Positions 1 to 11,599 of a stretch of 64,000 nt of DNA are shown here, one piece after another (within the stretch, counting starts at the first letter, position 1; every line of letters begins with the position of its first letter). The notes beneath the pieces were generated by a model. It was not told the DNA's origin. It saw only the letters and a program-made list of their open reading frames with translations, and searched no databases. Position numbers and translations under genes: made by a program. The DNA is from Ceratotherium simum simum. Taxonomy: Eukaryota; Chordata; Mammalia; Perissodactyla; Rhinocerotidae. The stretch spans positions 4,044,568-4,108,567 of the forward strand of contig NW_004454210.1 of NCBI RefSeq assembly GCF_000283155.1, written 5' to 3'.

Positions 1-479
1 TGAAATGGACTGGCCCACCTGCAGAGTGCCAAATGAGATCTACTAAATTGCAGAGAAATGTTTTAATTCAGGGCTTTAAATAAGAAAGTAATTTAAAAAT
101 TATGTTTATGGTAAATGGGTTGAAAATTGACATATAAAAAACACTTTCTTTGAGTTAAAAATAGATTCTTTTTATTAATTTGTTTTTTAACTCAGCATCT
201 TTTAAAAACTTGATTATTAAAAAACACAATCCTAAAATATACATTTGGCAGTCCTTGGGCAGGTGGTGACCATCATTTTGCACATAGACTGAATATGGAA
301 ATAACACATTCGCTGCCTGAAAACTGTAGTGTGTTAATACTGCCTTCATAGAGTTCTTCTGATTTAGTCTTCTGGTTTTACAGATGGGGAAGCTGAGATC
401 CAGTGAGAAGTGAGTTGATCCAAATGTGTTAGTCAAGACTTTCTGAAGGCATGTAATTGTTACCTAAACTAGCTGAGAT

Positions 480-845
480 ACAAAAGGGAAAATGTTAAAA
501 AGATAAAGTAGGGGGGTCTCTCATGGAACCTGGGAGCGGGAGTGCTTCTGATCCCTGGGAGAGATCTGAGATTAGGAACAAGAAGCCTCTTGAGAGTCTC
601 TCTCTTGTATCTCTGCTTTTTTTCTGCTCCTGCCTTGGTCTTCTCTTTCTCTCTGCAAGGGAGCTTTCTCTGTTCATTCATCCATGTGGATCTATATGGT
701 TCCTGTACAGCTCCTACTTTCACTACAGGCTTATACCAAATTCCACTTTTCTGAGGAAGAGAATCTGATTGGCCCAAGCTTGAGTCTGATGTCCTTACTG
801 GTCCCATCAGCTCTGGCAAGGATGAGGGTGAGGGTATTATTTAGT
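480..845. repeat. Possible old interspersed repeat, unclassified
   Basis: The segment ending GAGAATCTGATTGGCCCAAG ... CTGGTCCCATCAGCTCTGGC resembles the end of the element I see at about 7580-8090. Family not identified; a weak call. Confidence 0.35.
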
Positions 846-849
846 CAAA

Positions 850-2480
850 CATGACTGGTAGGGGAAAGGGAATGTCCAGAGAAAGGAGAATCAGGGAGTT
901 AGGCAGACACCCCGAAGCTTTCTATTCTAGGAGTACACTAAGACATTGTAGTATTTCAGGAGAAAAAGGAGGAGGATCTGAAATAAGGCAATGGCAATGA
1001 GTATGGGAAGAAGTAAGCAGATTTGAGAGAGAGAGAGAAAAATCAGTAAGCTCTGGTAATTAGTTGGATGTTGGAGAGAGGGAGTTGTTGAAGATAGGAA
1101 ATGGGTAGATGGTGGTCATATCTGCAGTAATAGGAAACACAGGAAAGGAGACTGGGGAGGTATGGAGAGGACATATGGGGCTTGATTTCAGTTTTAAACA
1201 TGTTGAGTTTGGAGTGCGTGTGAACATTACAAGTGGGAATGTCTAGCAGGTTAATTGAGAAAGTCGAATATGTGGGTCTGGACCTCTGAGAAGAGTTGTC
1301 AATATTATGAATGTAATTAAAGGATACTTAAATGCTTAATGGGTGAACTAGCTCAGGGAGCATTTATAGAGCAAACAGAGATGACTCAGGGCTGAACCCT
1401 GAAGAAACACTAGCATTTAAAGAACAGGAAAAGGATGAGGAACTCTAAAGGTGATCAAGAAGTAGACAGAGATATAGGAGAAAAACTGAGCATGTAATAT
1501 CCTTTCCTTTGGAAGCCCAAAGGGAAGAGTTCTTGATTTGAGAGTGTCACCATGAAAAGTGCTACATGGCTATCATGTGAGATAGCATCTGAAAAGTAGT
1601 GTACTGGATAGAGCCACAGAGAGGGCCTTGGAGAGGGGAGAAACCAAATTACAAGAGGTTTCTGAATGACTGGGAAGTAGAATGTGGAGAGAGAGAAATA
1701 TAAGCAATTAAAAATGTCTAATTGTGGGGCCAGCCCTGATGGCGTAGTCATAAAGTTCAGCACTCTCACTGCTTCGGTGGCCCAGATTCACTTCCCAGTT
1801 GCAGAACCGTACCATCTGTCTGTCAGTTGCCATGCTGTGGCAGCGGCTCACATAGAAGAACTAGAAGGATTTACAACTAGGATACACAACCATGCACTGG
1901 GGCTTTGGGGAGGGAAAAAAAAAAGAGGAAGACTGGCAACAGATGTTTGCTCAGGGCAAATCTTCCCCTGGAAAAAAAAAAAAAAAGTCTGCTTGTGAAA
2001 CAGGGGAAAGAGATGGTAGCTAGTTGGATCAAGAAAGGGCTAAAGAGGTTTTTTTGTTTTTTCTCTTTTTTCTTTTTGGGACCAGAGAGACTTGGAGCAT
2101 GTTCAAATACTGGTGGGAGAGAGAAAATAAAGAGGAGCAATTGTAATACAAGAGAGGAGGGATAATTTCTAGAGTGAAGTCCTTAGTCGGGGAGTGATGG
2201 GCTCCGGACACAGGAGGAGGGAGGGAGGCAAGAATGGGGCTGACATAGGGAACTTAGAAGAGGGAGGGGTGTGAAAGTTGAGGGACACTTGGTGGATTCA
2301 GGACCTTTCAGGACTTGAGAACCATTGGTAGCCTGAGTGGTGGAAAGGAAGGAGTTGAGGCCCCTTTCAGTGTTGAGATTTTTTAAACGATGCTTTTGAC
2401 CCTGAGAGTAATTTTAGAAGCAAAGGTGGGTAGCTGTGCTGTATAGATCAGTGGGAGTTGAGGGGAAGGTGGTGCACCCA
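850..2480 (-). mobile_element. Long antisense L2 LINE remnant, split by an ERE
   Basis: Read on the - strand, 1460-1080 gives recognisable L2 reverse-transcriptase-region wording (a CCCTGAGTCATCTCTGTTTGC block followed by the AACATGTTTAAAACTGA block), and 1990-2330 gives the more 5' part of the same element. The two halves are separated only by the SINE at 1726-1986. Heavily decayed, with no open frame. Family assigned from memory of the L2 consensus. Confidence 0.7.
1726..1986 (+). mobile_element. ERE SINE, older subtype
   Basis: Starts GGGGCCAGCCCTGATGGCGT and ends GGCAACAGATGTTTGCTCAG plus an A-rich tail. Includes CAACTAGAAGGAT-like and GGGGCTTTGGGGAGG body motifs. Flanks AAAATGTCTAATTGTG and AAAAAGTCTGCTTGTG look like a diverged target-site duplication. 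Confidence 0.88.
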
Positions 2481-3769
2481 GGAACAGGATCTCATTGCAT
2501 TTGAACTTTTGTCTGGGCCAACATTGGACTCGCAGGTTTCCTTAGGATTGAATCACTAATTGCAATGAAGCAGGCTCAGACTAGTCAGCATCTCTTAATA
2601 TTCAGCATTCAGAGAAAAGCCCAAAGGCATTTTTCTGTTCAAAATTTCGCTGAAAATGGTTCCTACTCCCCCATCACAGACTCTTACTAACATAGCCCTA
2701 CTGGGATGTGTGTGTGGTCTGATTTTGTCTGATGCTAACCATTTTTCACTTCATCCAAACCCCTTGACTTGCCGTAATTTATTACTGCCTGAAAGCTGAG
2801 AGGTAAGGCTGTGTTCCCTTAGAGCCCTGGGAGTGGGAGGGAAGTGCAGTGAGTTCTACTCCTCCCTCCTCCCCAGCACAGGCCTTCTCTTCCAACTGAG
2901 ACCCCATTACCTGGGAGCCTGAATTCCCCAAGGTGCCTTAGTGAAGATGAAGGTGAAAGAGATACCCAAAGATGGTGAAAAGAATTCCAGTTTAAGGATA
3001 AAAATACCGTCTCCACCATCCCCACTGCCTCCCCGACCTAAAATCCTAGCCCCCATTGAAATGTGCTGCTGCTTGGTCTGGGTCCCTTATGCCTCCTGTG
3101 GAAACAAATGTGGTAGGCATAAGGAAAGGTCTCTTGCCAGTGCCTGGCCTCCATTCTGGCACAGTGTAGATTGCACCCTGCTCCCTGCTATTAGGGCGAG
3201 TGCAAAGGGCAAGAGAAGAGGGGTTAGGGCCAGGAAGGAAGGAATATAACTCAAGCTTTGTAGCTGAAATCCCTCCCACGGACTGCTTCTGCAGGCAGGT
3301 CTGGGAAATGATCTCCTGCACTGTGCCTAAAGGTAGAAGATGTGCTGAAAACCAATGCACCAGTGGTTACTTGGCACTCTCCCATATTGTCACTCATCTC
3401 TGCCTGTCCTGGGGTGCGGGGGTTTTACCTCGAATGGAACCCTATAGCAGGAGTGTTAGGGCACCATTTCTCCCTCATAGTGGGAGAGTCAATTCTACAG
3501 AGCAGCCTGATGCCTCAGGACCCCACAGTGGTCCACTCGTAAGTGCGTGGTGCCAGAGGTCAGATAATGGAAAGCTGAGTGAATTCTTTGCTTTGCTGTG
3601 TCTCACTTCCCTTGTCAGTAAAATGGGACTTGAGTCTCTGAATGGATGATGGGTAATTTGATGAGAAAATCACAGTAGAATATGCTGGAGGAGGCTCTGG
3701 AAGCAAGTTTTGTAGGTGGGCTTTAGGAAATGAGCCTCCGAGGCATAGATCCAGGGCACTGGGCACGTG

Positions 3770-3925
3770 CCCAGGTTATTGGGGTTCTGCTGCTTACGGA
3801 GTGAACCTGTGGTTCCCCATCGGATAGACGGGCATAATAACACTTGCCTCACAGGATTGTCATGAGGATGCAATTAGATGATGCATGTGAAAGTGCTTGG
3901 CGCAGAGCTGAATCTCAGTAGTGCT
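3770..3925 (+). mobile_element. MIR SINE fragment, sense
   Basis: GGGCATAATAACACTTGCCT, then CACAGGATTGTCATGAGGAT and AAAGTGCTTGGCGCAGAG follow the MIR 3' consensus. Confidence 0.7.
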
Positions 3926-4689
3926 ATTTTTGGATGTGTCCTAAACAGATGTGCTATAAAGTAGCTGGAAGATGTGAAGGTCTGGTGGAGAATAGGCCAC
4001 GTGGCCTTAAAGCCATGGAACGTTATGTTTTGTATGTGTATTCTTTCTCCTTATGTTCACATTATATTTGTGTTATTACTAGAGCAATTTTTCAGACTGC
4101 TTTCCAGGGTGTTGATGCTTCTGTGATCATTGACTTAGCTCTCGAGCTCTAGAGGCCATTATTTTCCAGGCATATGTGTCTATGCCTGTCACCAAGTGGA
4201 CCCAGGCCTTGATAAACTTGTCATAAGCATGGTTAATTGAGTTAATTGTTATAGCTCACTGTCACTCATTTGCTTTTTGAATGTTTATTTGTGTATCATG
4301 TGTTTATACCACCATTAAACTCAAGCATAATTGTCAACATACAAATATTTTAAAATAGTATTCTGTTAAGGACTAATACTCCTTGTATGGTTGGTGGGGA
4401 TGTTAGTCATTGTATATTGTGTATTTTCTGAATGGAAAGGATTTTTCTATTTTAATCCCAGAAAGTCACTGGAGAGAGAGATTGGGCTAGAGCTGTGGTA
4501 TGGGGGAACCTGGGAGAGTGCATGGGGCTCTCTAGACCAGATTACTCCCCTCTCAAGGCCGTCATCATTCTTCTTTTGTTCCTGCTTAGTTCTGCCATCA
4601 GACTAGGCAGGCACTGGTGCACCTGAATGCCCTGACCACAGTGGAGGGGTGGAAAAATTTCCCAGGAAATTATCCAGTCAGGATTACAG

Positions 4690-5310
4690 CAAGCATAGAA
4701 AGAAATTAATGCAAAAAAATCTATAATGAACAAAATATCAGCATTTTAAATAAATACAGGATCAGTAACAGTGCTGTGCCCAACCATATGGGAGCCTGAG
4801 GAAAAAGGAAAAATTGATACCGATCCTGTCTGTATTTAAAAATTTGAATTTGCTCGTTGTAGATTTTTTGCATTTATTTTCATTTAAAAAATACATTAAA
4901 ATATTATTTATCGCCATTACTGAGTTTTTTGGCACTCCCTTATTTTTTTTGTTATTATTATTTTTTTTGCTGAGGAAGATTTGCCCTGAGCGGATATCCA
5001 CGCCAGTCTTCCTCTATTTTGTATGTGGGTCACCACCACAGCATGGCTGTGGATGAGTGGTGTAGGTCCTCAACTGGGAACTGAACCCGGCCTGCCAAAG
5101 CGAACCATGCTGCACTTAACCACTAGGCCATGGGGCCGGCCCTGGCACTTCCTTAAATTTTGTGCCCCAGGCAATGCCTCACTCCCCTCGCCCTAGTCCC
5201 AGCCCTGGTTTTACACCAAAGGTGGAGGAAGTTTTCTCTACCTGTAATTCAGTGCATTGGTCGGTGCTGCTGTGCTCCTGGTCCTTTTTAACATGCCTCC
5301 CCAGGTCCAG
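4690..5310. repeat. Copy A of a local/dispersed duplication (partner 6790-7115)
   Basis: ACAAAATATCAGCATTTTAA, CAGTGCTGTGCCCAACCATA and CCCTGGTTTTACACCAAAGG occur here and, slightly diverged, at 6835-7010 in the same order and orientation. Copy A is interrupted by the ERE at 4941-5142 and has an additional stretch around 4835-4940. Confidence 0.75.
4941..5142 (-). mobile_element. ERE SINE, antisense
   Basis: Runs from a T-rich tail through TGCTGAGGAAGATTTGCCCT to GCCATGGGGCCGGCCC. TGGCACTCCCTTATTTTT on the left and TGGCACTTCCTTAAATTTT on the right form a target-site duplication. Confidence 0.92.
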
Positions 5311-5339
5311 AGGGGCAGGTTTTTCTTTAAAAACAAACA

Positions 5340-5905
5340 ACCAAAAGAATTTTTTTTATAATTTAAGAAAGATTAATATATGGTTATTATAGAAAATTTG
5401 GAAAATAGGGAAAAAGATAAGGAAGAAAGTAGTCATCTATAATCCCATCATCCACGGGTAGCTCAGTCATAGTAATTTTTTTGCATGTTTCAGTCACAGC
5501 ATTTTGTTGTATTTTCTTCTAGTGTTTTTGCTACACATATGCGTTTTTACATAGTTATATTCATACTAAACTAGCTTTGTATCTTCTTTTTATTTAATAT
5601 ATTGTGTGCATTTTAACATATTAAAATGTTAAATATTTTGATGGCTAGCTAATGTTCTTTTATATGAACAAACTTCAATTTTTTTAACCAAATCTTTTCT
5701 TATTGGACATTTAAGTAATTTCTGTTTTTCATGCTCATAATTTTTTTGTCTTGAGCATTTTTGTACACATTTCATGAATATTTCAGATTATTTCCTTAAG
5801 ATAGATTCCCAGAAGTGAAATTTTTGAGTCAAAAGATCTGTTTGCCTTTTTGTATGTATTTCCATGTTGCTTTCCAGGCGCATGCCAGCTGACGTTCCTA
5901 CCAGA
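5340..5905 (-). mobile_element. Old L1M-type LINE 3' region, antisense
   Basis: ATAGAAAATTTGGAAAATAG, ATCTATAATCCCATCATCCA and GATAGATTCCCAGAAGTGAA in this order match antisense old-L1 3' sequence. Confidence 0.65.
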
Positions 5906-6739
5906 AGTTATGACTGCCTGACTCAGACTGCTTGCTGGTACAGCTGAGGGAATACTCAGCTCTCTTTCCTTTCCCTCTCCTCAACTTTATTTGAGGTGTA
6001 GCCTTAACATAGCACTGGATTCTTGGGTAGAATTGTTCTCCTCTTACTTCCAGGTTGGGTGGGATCCTCCGTTCTTCAGATCTACTTCCCTTCCTCGTTT
6101 GGCATAAACCTCCTGAACCCTGTAACATCTTGCTTTCTCTGTCCTGGCTCCTGAGTCAGTGAGCACTTTCCTAATTAAGCTTCAAATATTTTTTCCTAGG
6201 CTTCTGGCTGCTCTGCACTGACTCTCTTCAACCCTTTATTGAGGCCCCCATGACTCTCATTATTGGAAGACCCACTTTTCTCCCTAACCTGTATTTCTCT
6301 GTTCTGTTTGGTTGGTACACCTTTATTATGAATTTAGTTGATGAACTTATACTCATTTGGTGTCTAGTCTGTTAATGCTTGGTCTCTGGTTCAGAGAAGT
6401 TTGGTTTCTTTATGGTTGTTTGGTGCCTGAGTCAAGTCTGATCTCAGCTGTGCCCAAGAGGGCTTGGGAGTAGGCCATCCCTGGAGCTTTACTGCATCAC
6501 TGTAGTTGCCACTGAGAGCCAGAAACTGACTCCACAATTCCGTTTCTCTTCCTGTTTCCCAGCCCCTACTTCCTCTGTCCGTCCCCCCTCACCACCCCCA
6601 GGAATGTCTTGACCTCTCAGGTCTTGCGGGGAACAGAACGGAAGGACAACATGGATGCTGGTGCCTGAGCGGATTTCTTTTCTGTGCAGACAACAGATTC
6701 ACATAGGCCAGGACTAGAGTGAGGCACTCACCTCAAGTG

Positions 6740-7115
6740 TAGAATTTAGAGGGCACCCAAAAACTCGGTAATCAACATAAATAAAATTTTTATGCACTAT
6801 TTAAGAAATAAAAGTAAATACAAGAAACCATGGTAAACAAAATATCAGAATTTAGAGTAAAGACAAGATCAGTTTAACAGTGCTGTGCCCAGCTGTACTG
6901 CAGCCTGAGTCAAAAGGAAAAATCAATAATACTGACTTTGTCCTTTTGTGCTTATGGCAAGTGCCTTACTCCACTCGTCCTAGTCCTGACCCTGGTTTTA
7001 CACCAAAGGCAGAGAATGTTTTCCCCACATGTAATTTAGTGCATCAGTCAGTACTGGTGTGGTTCTGGTCCTTTTCGAGACTTACCTTCTTGACAGACCT
7101 CCCCAGGTCTATGTC
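6740..7115. repeat. Copy B of the local/dispersed duplication (partner 4690-5310)
   Basis: Direct-orientation partner of copy A, without the SINE. Contains ACAAAATATCAGAATTTAGA, CAGTGCTGTGCCCAGCTGTA and CCCTGGTTTTACACCAAAGG. Confidence 0.75.
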
Positions 7116-7579
7116 TGAGCTCTTTTTCCACTTGATATGAAAGACTCCACCCTGTGTGTTTCCTCCCATTCTAGGGCTAAATCCTCTTTTTTATGATTGC
7201 TCTCTGATAACTCCAGGTAAAAACCATCTTCCCGGCATCCCCAGGTAATGTATGCTCTGAGTGCTGGGGATCTTGTCTCCCGCACTCCCTAACCCTGATC
7301 TGTGAGCCCAAGAAAGGTTACAGTGCAGGCCATGTCCCTGTTACTGTCCTTTCTCAAATAGATTTTTGACCACTTTTTTCCATAGATCTTTGTATGTTAA
7401 TGCAGGTTCTATTTTAATGTAAATTTAGTCCTTAAAAATTCTCACTCTCCAAGTGTAATTTTTAATACTCTGTTTTAACACTCTGTTCTGGATACTTTCT
7501 GTTCAAGCAGCCTGTAATGGTTAAAATTATTAAAACTTAGATGGTATCAGAGCTCATGTATTCTATAAACATAATTGGT

Positions 7580-8090
7580 ACAAGGGTAATCAGGTGCAAG
7601 GAACAGAAATTTAATTCAAATTAGATTAAGTAAAAAGGAATTTATTAGATAAATACAGGGGAACCTTCCAGAACCCAACAGCAGGAAGTGAAGCTGGATT
7701 TTGTGAGTATTGGAAAGTTGTCAGGTGGCTCTTCTGTCTGTCTTTCTCCCCTTGGAGTCTCATAGTCTTCGATCACAGCTTCTTCCAAGCCTCTGTTCTG
7801 TTTTCTTGCCTTGTTTGCGGAACACTCTTCTCTGCTTACTTGTGAGCATGCATGTGACTGACACTAGCCACCAGCCTAGTCTACATGGTTGTACAGCACC
7901 ATCTGATTACAGTTCCTGAGGTTGTCAGTCAGAATCTCGAGGGAGAATGTGCGCCAGCTGCCTGCTCCTGGTCCAGTTAGTTGTGGCTAGGAGAAGGGGG
8001 TCACTTGATATAACATATCTAATCATTATTTCGGCGTAGGTGAAGGGTATGGTAGGCTAGACTAATGTGCTTCCTACAATGAATAAAAAT
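7580..8090. repeat. Unclassified old interspersed repeat
   Basis: Begins AAGGAACAGAAATTTAATTC and AAAAAGGAATTTATTAGATA, a repeat opening I have seen in many mammalian genomes but cannot name. A similar opening is at 19800. Confidence 0.45.
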
Positions 8091-8094
8091 AAAG

Positions 8095-8465
8095 TAAAAT
8101 CTTGGCCCTCTGAGAGAAAAGAGTCCTAGTGAGAAAGACTGGTATGCGGACAAGTGGGATATAGTCAGGGTAAGAAAATAACGTGGGGATGGGCATTCTG
8201 TTAGGTGAAAGTTCTCACAGGAGGCCTGGTTTGAGCTACACTTGTACTTAGAGCTACAAGTTTACTACCAGAGAGGAGACAGGCGTTCCAGATAGAGAAT
8301 GCAAGCAAAAGGGACTGAGGCATTGGAGGATGCCGTCCAGGCACTCAGTTCAGTGCCTATGTTGGGCTCTAGGTTGTGATGGGCCTTGTATGCTATATTA
8401 AGGTTGGGATTTTATCTTATAGGTGGTTGAGAGCTAGAGGAGAATTATAAGCAAGGAACATTATT
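8095..8465 (-). mobile_element. L2 LINE 3' half, antisense
   Basis: GCGTTCCAGATAGAGAATGC, GGGACTGAGGCATTGGAGGA and GATGGGCCTTGTATGCTATA follow the antisense L2 consensus in order. Confidence 0.7.
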
Positions 8466-8683
8466 TGATTTGCTATTAATTTATGAAACATCTATTAATC
8501 ATCTACCAAGCACTGTGCTAGCCCTGAGGATTCCAAGAGAAATAAGAAGCTCTTTCTGCTATTTTCATTTTCTTTGGTTACTCATTTTTCAAGTGCCCCA
8601 CCTAGAGGACGATGTAGAATGTTGTCCTTATGGTGTCACAGTATTCAGAGTTCTTAAAGTAGTCTTCAAGGATAATATTAAAG

Positions 8684-8820
8684 TAACATAAAGTACATAG
8701 AGTATATATATTCTACTTTATGTATATAATAAAGTATGTAAATTATATATAGTATACTTTATGTAAAAAGTACTTTATAAAGTATCATATAGTATATCAT
8801 AAAGCATTATGATAACATAA
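8684..8820. repeat. AT-rich cluster of alternating inverted octamers
   Basis: ATAAAGTA occurs at 8688-8695, 8729-8736 and 8777-8784, and its reverse complement TACTTTAT at 8714-8721, 8755-8762 and 8771-8778, within tracts of TATA repeats. Confidence 0.85.
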
Positions 8821-8879
8821 CAAGTATGATTTCCACCAAGGCAGAAAACAGTAGCTCCTTCTTTTCCTTAGCCTGTCTA

Positions 8880-9200
8880 GTGAGGAGGTGAACATATCAC
8901 AGAGAATCACGATGCATCGTGCTAAGTGCGACAATAGAGGTACTGGCCAAATGTGGTAACACGAAAGCCTGGGGGTGCTTGTCAGGGAAAGGGAAGACTT
9001 CACAGAAGAGCTGTTATATGAAAATCTTCAACTCCTTTTGTCAAGCAGAAGACTGGGACAGGATATTCCAGGAAAAGGGAATAGCATGCGTAAACCTGCT
9101 GGGAGGAAAGCGGCAAAAAGGCTCAAGTTCTGAAGCTTGGTGGTAGAGGAGGAGAGCGCACTGGGAGCTGGAGCTGGGTGAGGACAGGGCAGCGTTCAGA
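8880..9200 (-). mobile_element. L2 LINE fragment, antisense
   Basis: GGGAAGACTTCACAGAAGAG, ATTCCAGGAAAAGGGAATAG and GTAAACCTGCTGGGAGG resemble the antisense L2 3' half. It abuts a sense L1 at 9205. Confidence 0.6.
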
Positions 9201-9204
9201 TTGG

Positions 9205-10115
9205 AAAGGGTCTGGAACTGTTACACATTGTTGGTGGGAGTATAAAACGATGCAACCACTTTTGAAAAAGGTCTGGCAGTTTCTTTTAAAATTAAATCTA
9301 CCCAGTGGCCCAGCACTTCTGCTTTAGGTCTTAGGTATTTACTGAAGACAAGTAAAAACATGTGACACAAAAAGACTTGTACAAGAATCCGTATAGAGCT
9401 GTCTTCATAATAGCTTGAAATTTGGAATAACCCAGATATCTATCTGTAAGAGAAAGGATAAACAGGTTTGTTTAAATAATGAAATACTAGTCAGCAATAA
9501 AAGTAACAAACTACCCTGTATACTCAACACTATAAACTATTATGATGAGTAAAAGATCCTTACACAAAAAAGCACATACCGTATGATTCCGTTTATATGA
9601 AGTTCTAAAGCTGGCAATATTAGTAATAGATGAAAAATATCAGAACAGTGGTTGCCTCTAGGGGGGATATGAGAGTGGGATTGTCTGGAAAGGGGCTTGA
9701 GGGGACTTTCTGTGTGATGGAAAGGTTTTATATATTGATAGGGGTTTGGGTTACATGAGTATATGCATTTGTCAAAACTCATTTAAGATTTGTACATTTC
9801 ACTGTAAATAAATTTTATTTCTACCCTACCCCTACTCCCTAAAAGAACCATGAACTCTGAACACTAGTTAAAGAGAGGCATGCTGAAGTGTTTAGGGTGA
9901 AGTGCACTGAGGTCTGCAACTTACTTGGAAATGTGTCAAAAATAAGATGAGCTGATGTTTGCCTAGATGGATGATAAATATGTGATAAAACAAGTATAGC
10001 AAAATGTTAACACTTGTAGACCCAAGGTGGTAGGTATATGGATGTTTGCAGTGTGATCTTTTCAACTTTACTGTGTGTTTAAAGTTTTTCCTAATAAAAT
10101 GGGATACAATACAAA
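9205..10115 (+). mobile_element. L1M LINE 3' end(s), sense
   Basis: ACACATTGTTGGTGGGAGTA, CAGTGGTTGCCTCTAGGGGG and CACTGTAAATAAATTTTATT are sense L1 3' untranslated motifs. 9835-10115 ends TTTTTCCTAATAAAATGGGA, an L1M tail, and may be a second element. Confidence 0.75.
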
Positions 10116-10485
10116 GTTTCATATGTTCTGCTGCATTAAGAAATTTGAACTTCATTCTGCCTTTGGGGAACTAATGACTGCTTTTAAGAGGAGTTATTAG
10201 GTATGTATTTTAGAAGAGAAAGATCTGAGGCACAGAAGCTTAGGACTCTATTTGCGTTCTTCTGGTAAGAAAAGAGGAGAGTGTGAAGGAGCATCAGGAT
10301 GGAGTAGAAGGGAGAGATTCTGGAGAGGTTTAGAGGATAGAATTGTTAACTCTCTGTGAAATCAACTTGGGTGATGGCAGGAGTTGGGGGAGGAGATTGT
10401 GAACTGTGCACAAGTCCTGAGTGAGGGGCTGGTGGATGATGGTGATGGGTAGTGCGGTCAGATATCCTGAACCTCAGAGGAAAGG

Positions 10486-10552
10486 CTTTAGCATGAAGTT
10501 CAGTTGGAATGCTCTGGAATTAACAGTTGGGAGCTGGGAAAATGTCATCCTG
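10486..10552. repeat. Local duplication, copy 1 (partner 10867-10935)
   Basis: Shares GGAATTAACAGTTGGGAGCT and flanking sequence with a segment about 380 bases downstream in the same orientation; roughly 85% identical by eye. Confidence 0.85.
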
Positions 10553-10767
10553 CTTTCCAGGATAAGAGCTCATCTCCTCTTAGAGCTGGGAGAATTGAGG
10601 CAGAATAGGGTGACCTGGATAAAGCCGTTGTGTCTGGAGATCAGTTCTAGTGAAATGTAAAGAGTTGAACACTTTTATATTATGTACCTTTGATGTCAGT
10701 TCATGTCCCAGTAGAACAGAAGACGCAGCTTAACCTGGCTGCTGAGCTCAAATAACCATACTAGAAA

Positions 10768-10805
10768 ATGCTCTTTCTGGAACAGGATGCTCTTTCTGGA
10801 ACAGT
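10768..10805. repeat. 19-base tandem duplication
   Basis: ATGCTCTTTCTGGAACAGG at 10768-10786 is followed directly by ATGCTCTTTCTGGAACAGT at 10787-10805, with one mismatch. Confidence 0.97.
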
Positions 10806-10866
10806 TCTAGTTAACCTGATCTTAATACCGAAGCAGTAAGTGCTTACTGCAGAAAATGAAGTAAGC

Positions 10867-10935
10867 TTTGAAGCGTGAAGTTAAAGTGGAATGCTTTGGA
10901 ATTAACAGTTGGGAGCTGAGAGAATGTCAGCCAAA
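10867..10935. repeat. Local duplication, copy 2 (partner 10486-10552)
   Basis: GTGGAATGCTTTGGAATTAA and CAGTTGGGAGCTGAG align with copy 1. Confidence 0.85.
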
Positions 10936-11599
10936 CTTTGGCTTTGCTGAAACCCCACTTCTGCTTTGGAGAATGTGAACCAGTCACACACCTCAAGTCT
11001 TGGTGGAAGTGATTAGAGCCAGAGCTTAGGTGTCTGCGGTGGGGGGCTGACAAATCTAGGCACGGATGCCGCTCCCTCTGGCTGACCTCAGCCGCTTTAT
11101 TTGTTTGCACACCACTTATTAGAAGATGGCTGGCACCAGTGGTTTGGGGGGTGAGCACAGTTCATGCCTGAGGGGCCCTCCACTCTTTCAGGTGAGGGAT
11201 GATGCAGGATTGAGCGTGGGGATGTTTGATTTCTGTTCCTTCTCACCTGAAGAGGATTTTCATTTCCACCTCAAGTGTTAATTTTAAAAGAAGGGATGAC
11301 GTATGGAACAAGTGTCACTCCATCACAGCACAGGGTTTCTCTAAAGCTCTTCATAAAGCTGTGCCTTGAGCACATTGCCCCAGGATATTGTCCAGTCAGC
11401 TGTAGTCTCACGCAACTCTCTGTTGTGCCAGGCTGAGTGCTCAGGCTTTTTCTCTGGAGAGATAGACTACTTTATCACTGAGAGGGCGTTCTCTCAAAAT
11501 GTATTCCTTCTATCCCAAACTAAAGTCTAATCTGAAAGGCTGGGACTCGGTTGTGTTTTTTGTTGTTTTGTTTTTGTTTTGAGGGGGGGTATTTTTTAT

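Noticed and set aside
3200..3649. Open frame of about 149 codons on the + strand
   Set aside because: No similarity, domain or splice context that I recognise; consistent with a chance frame in GC-richer intron sequence.
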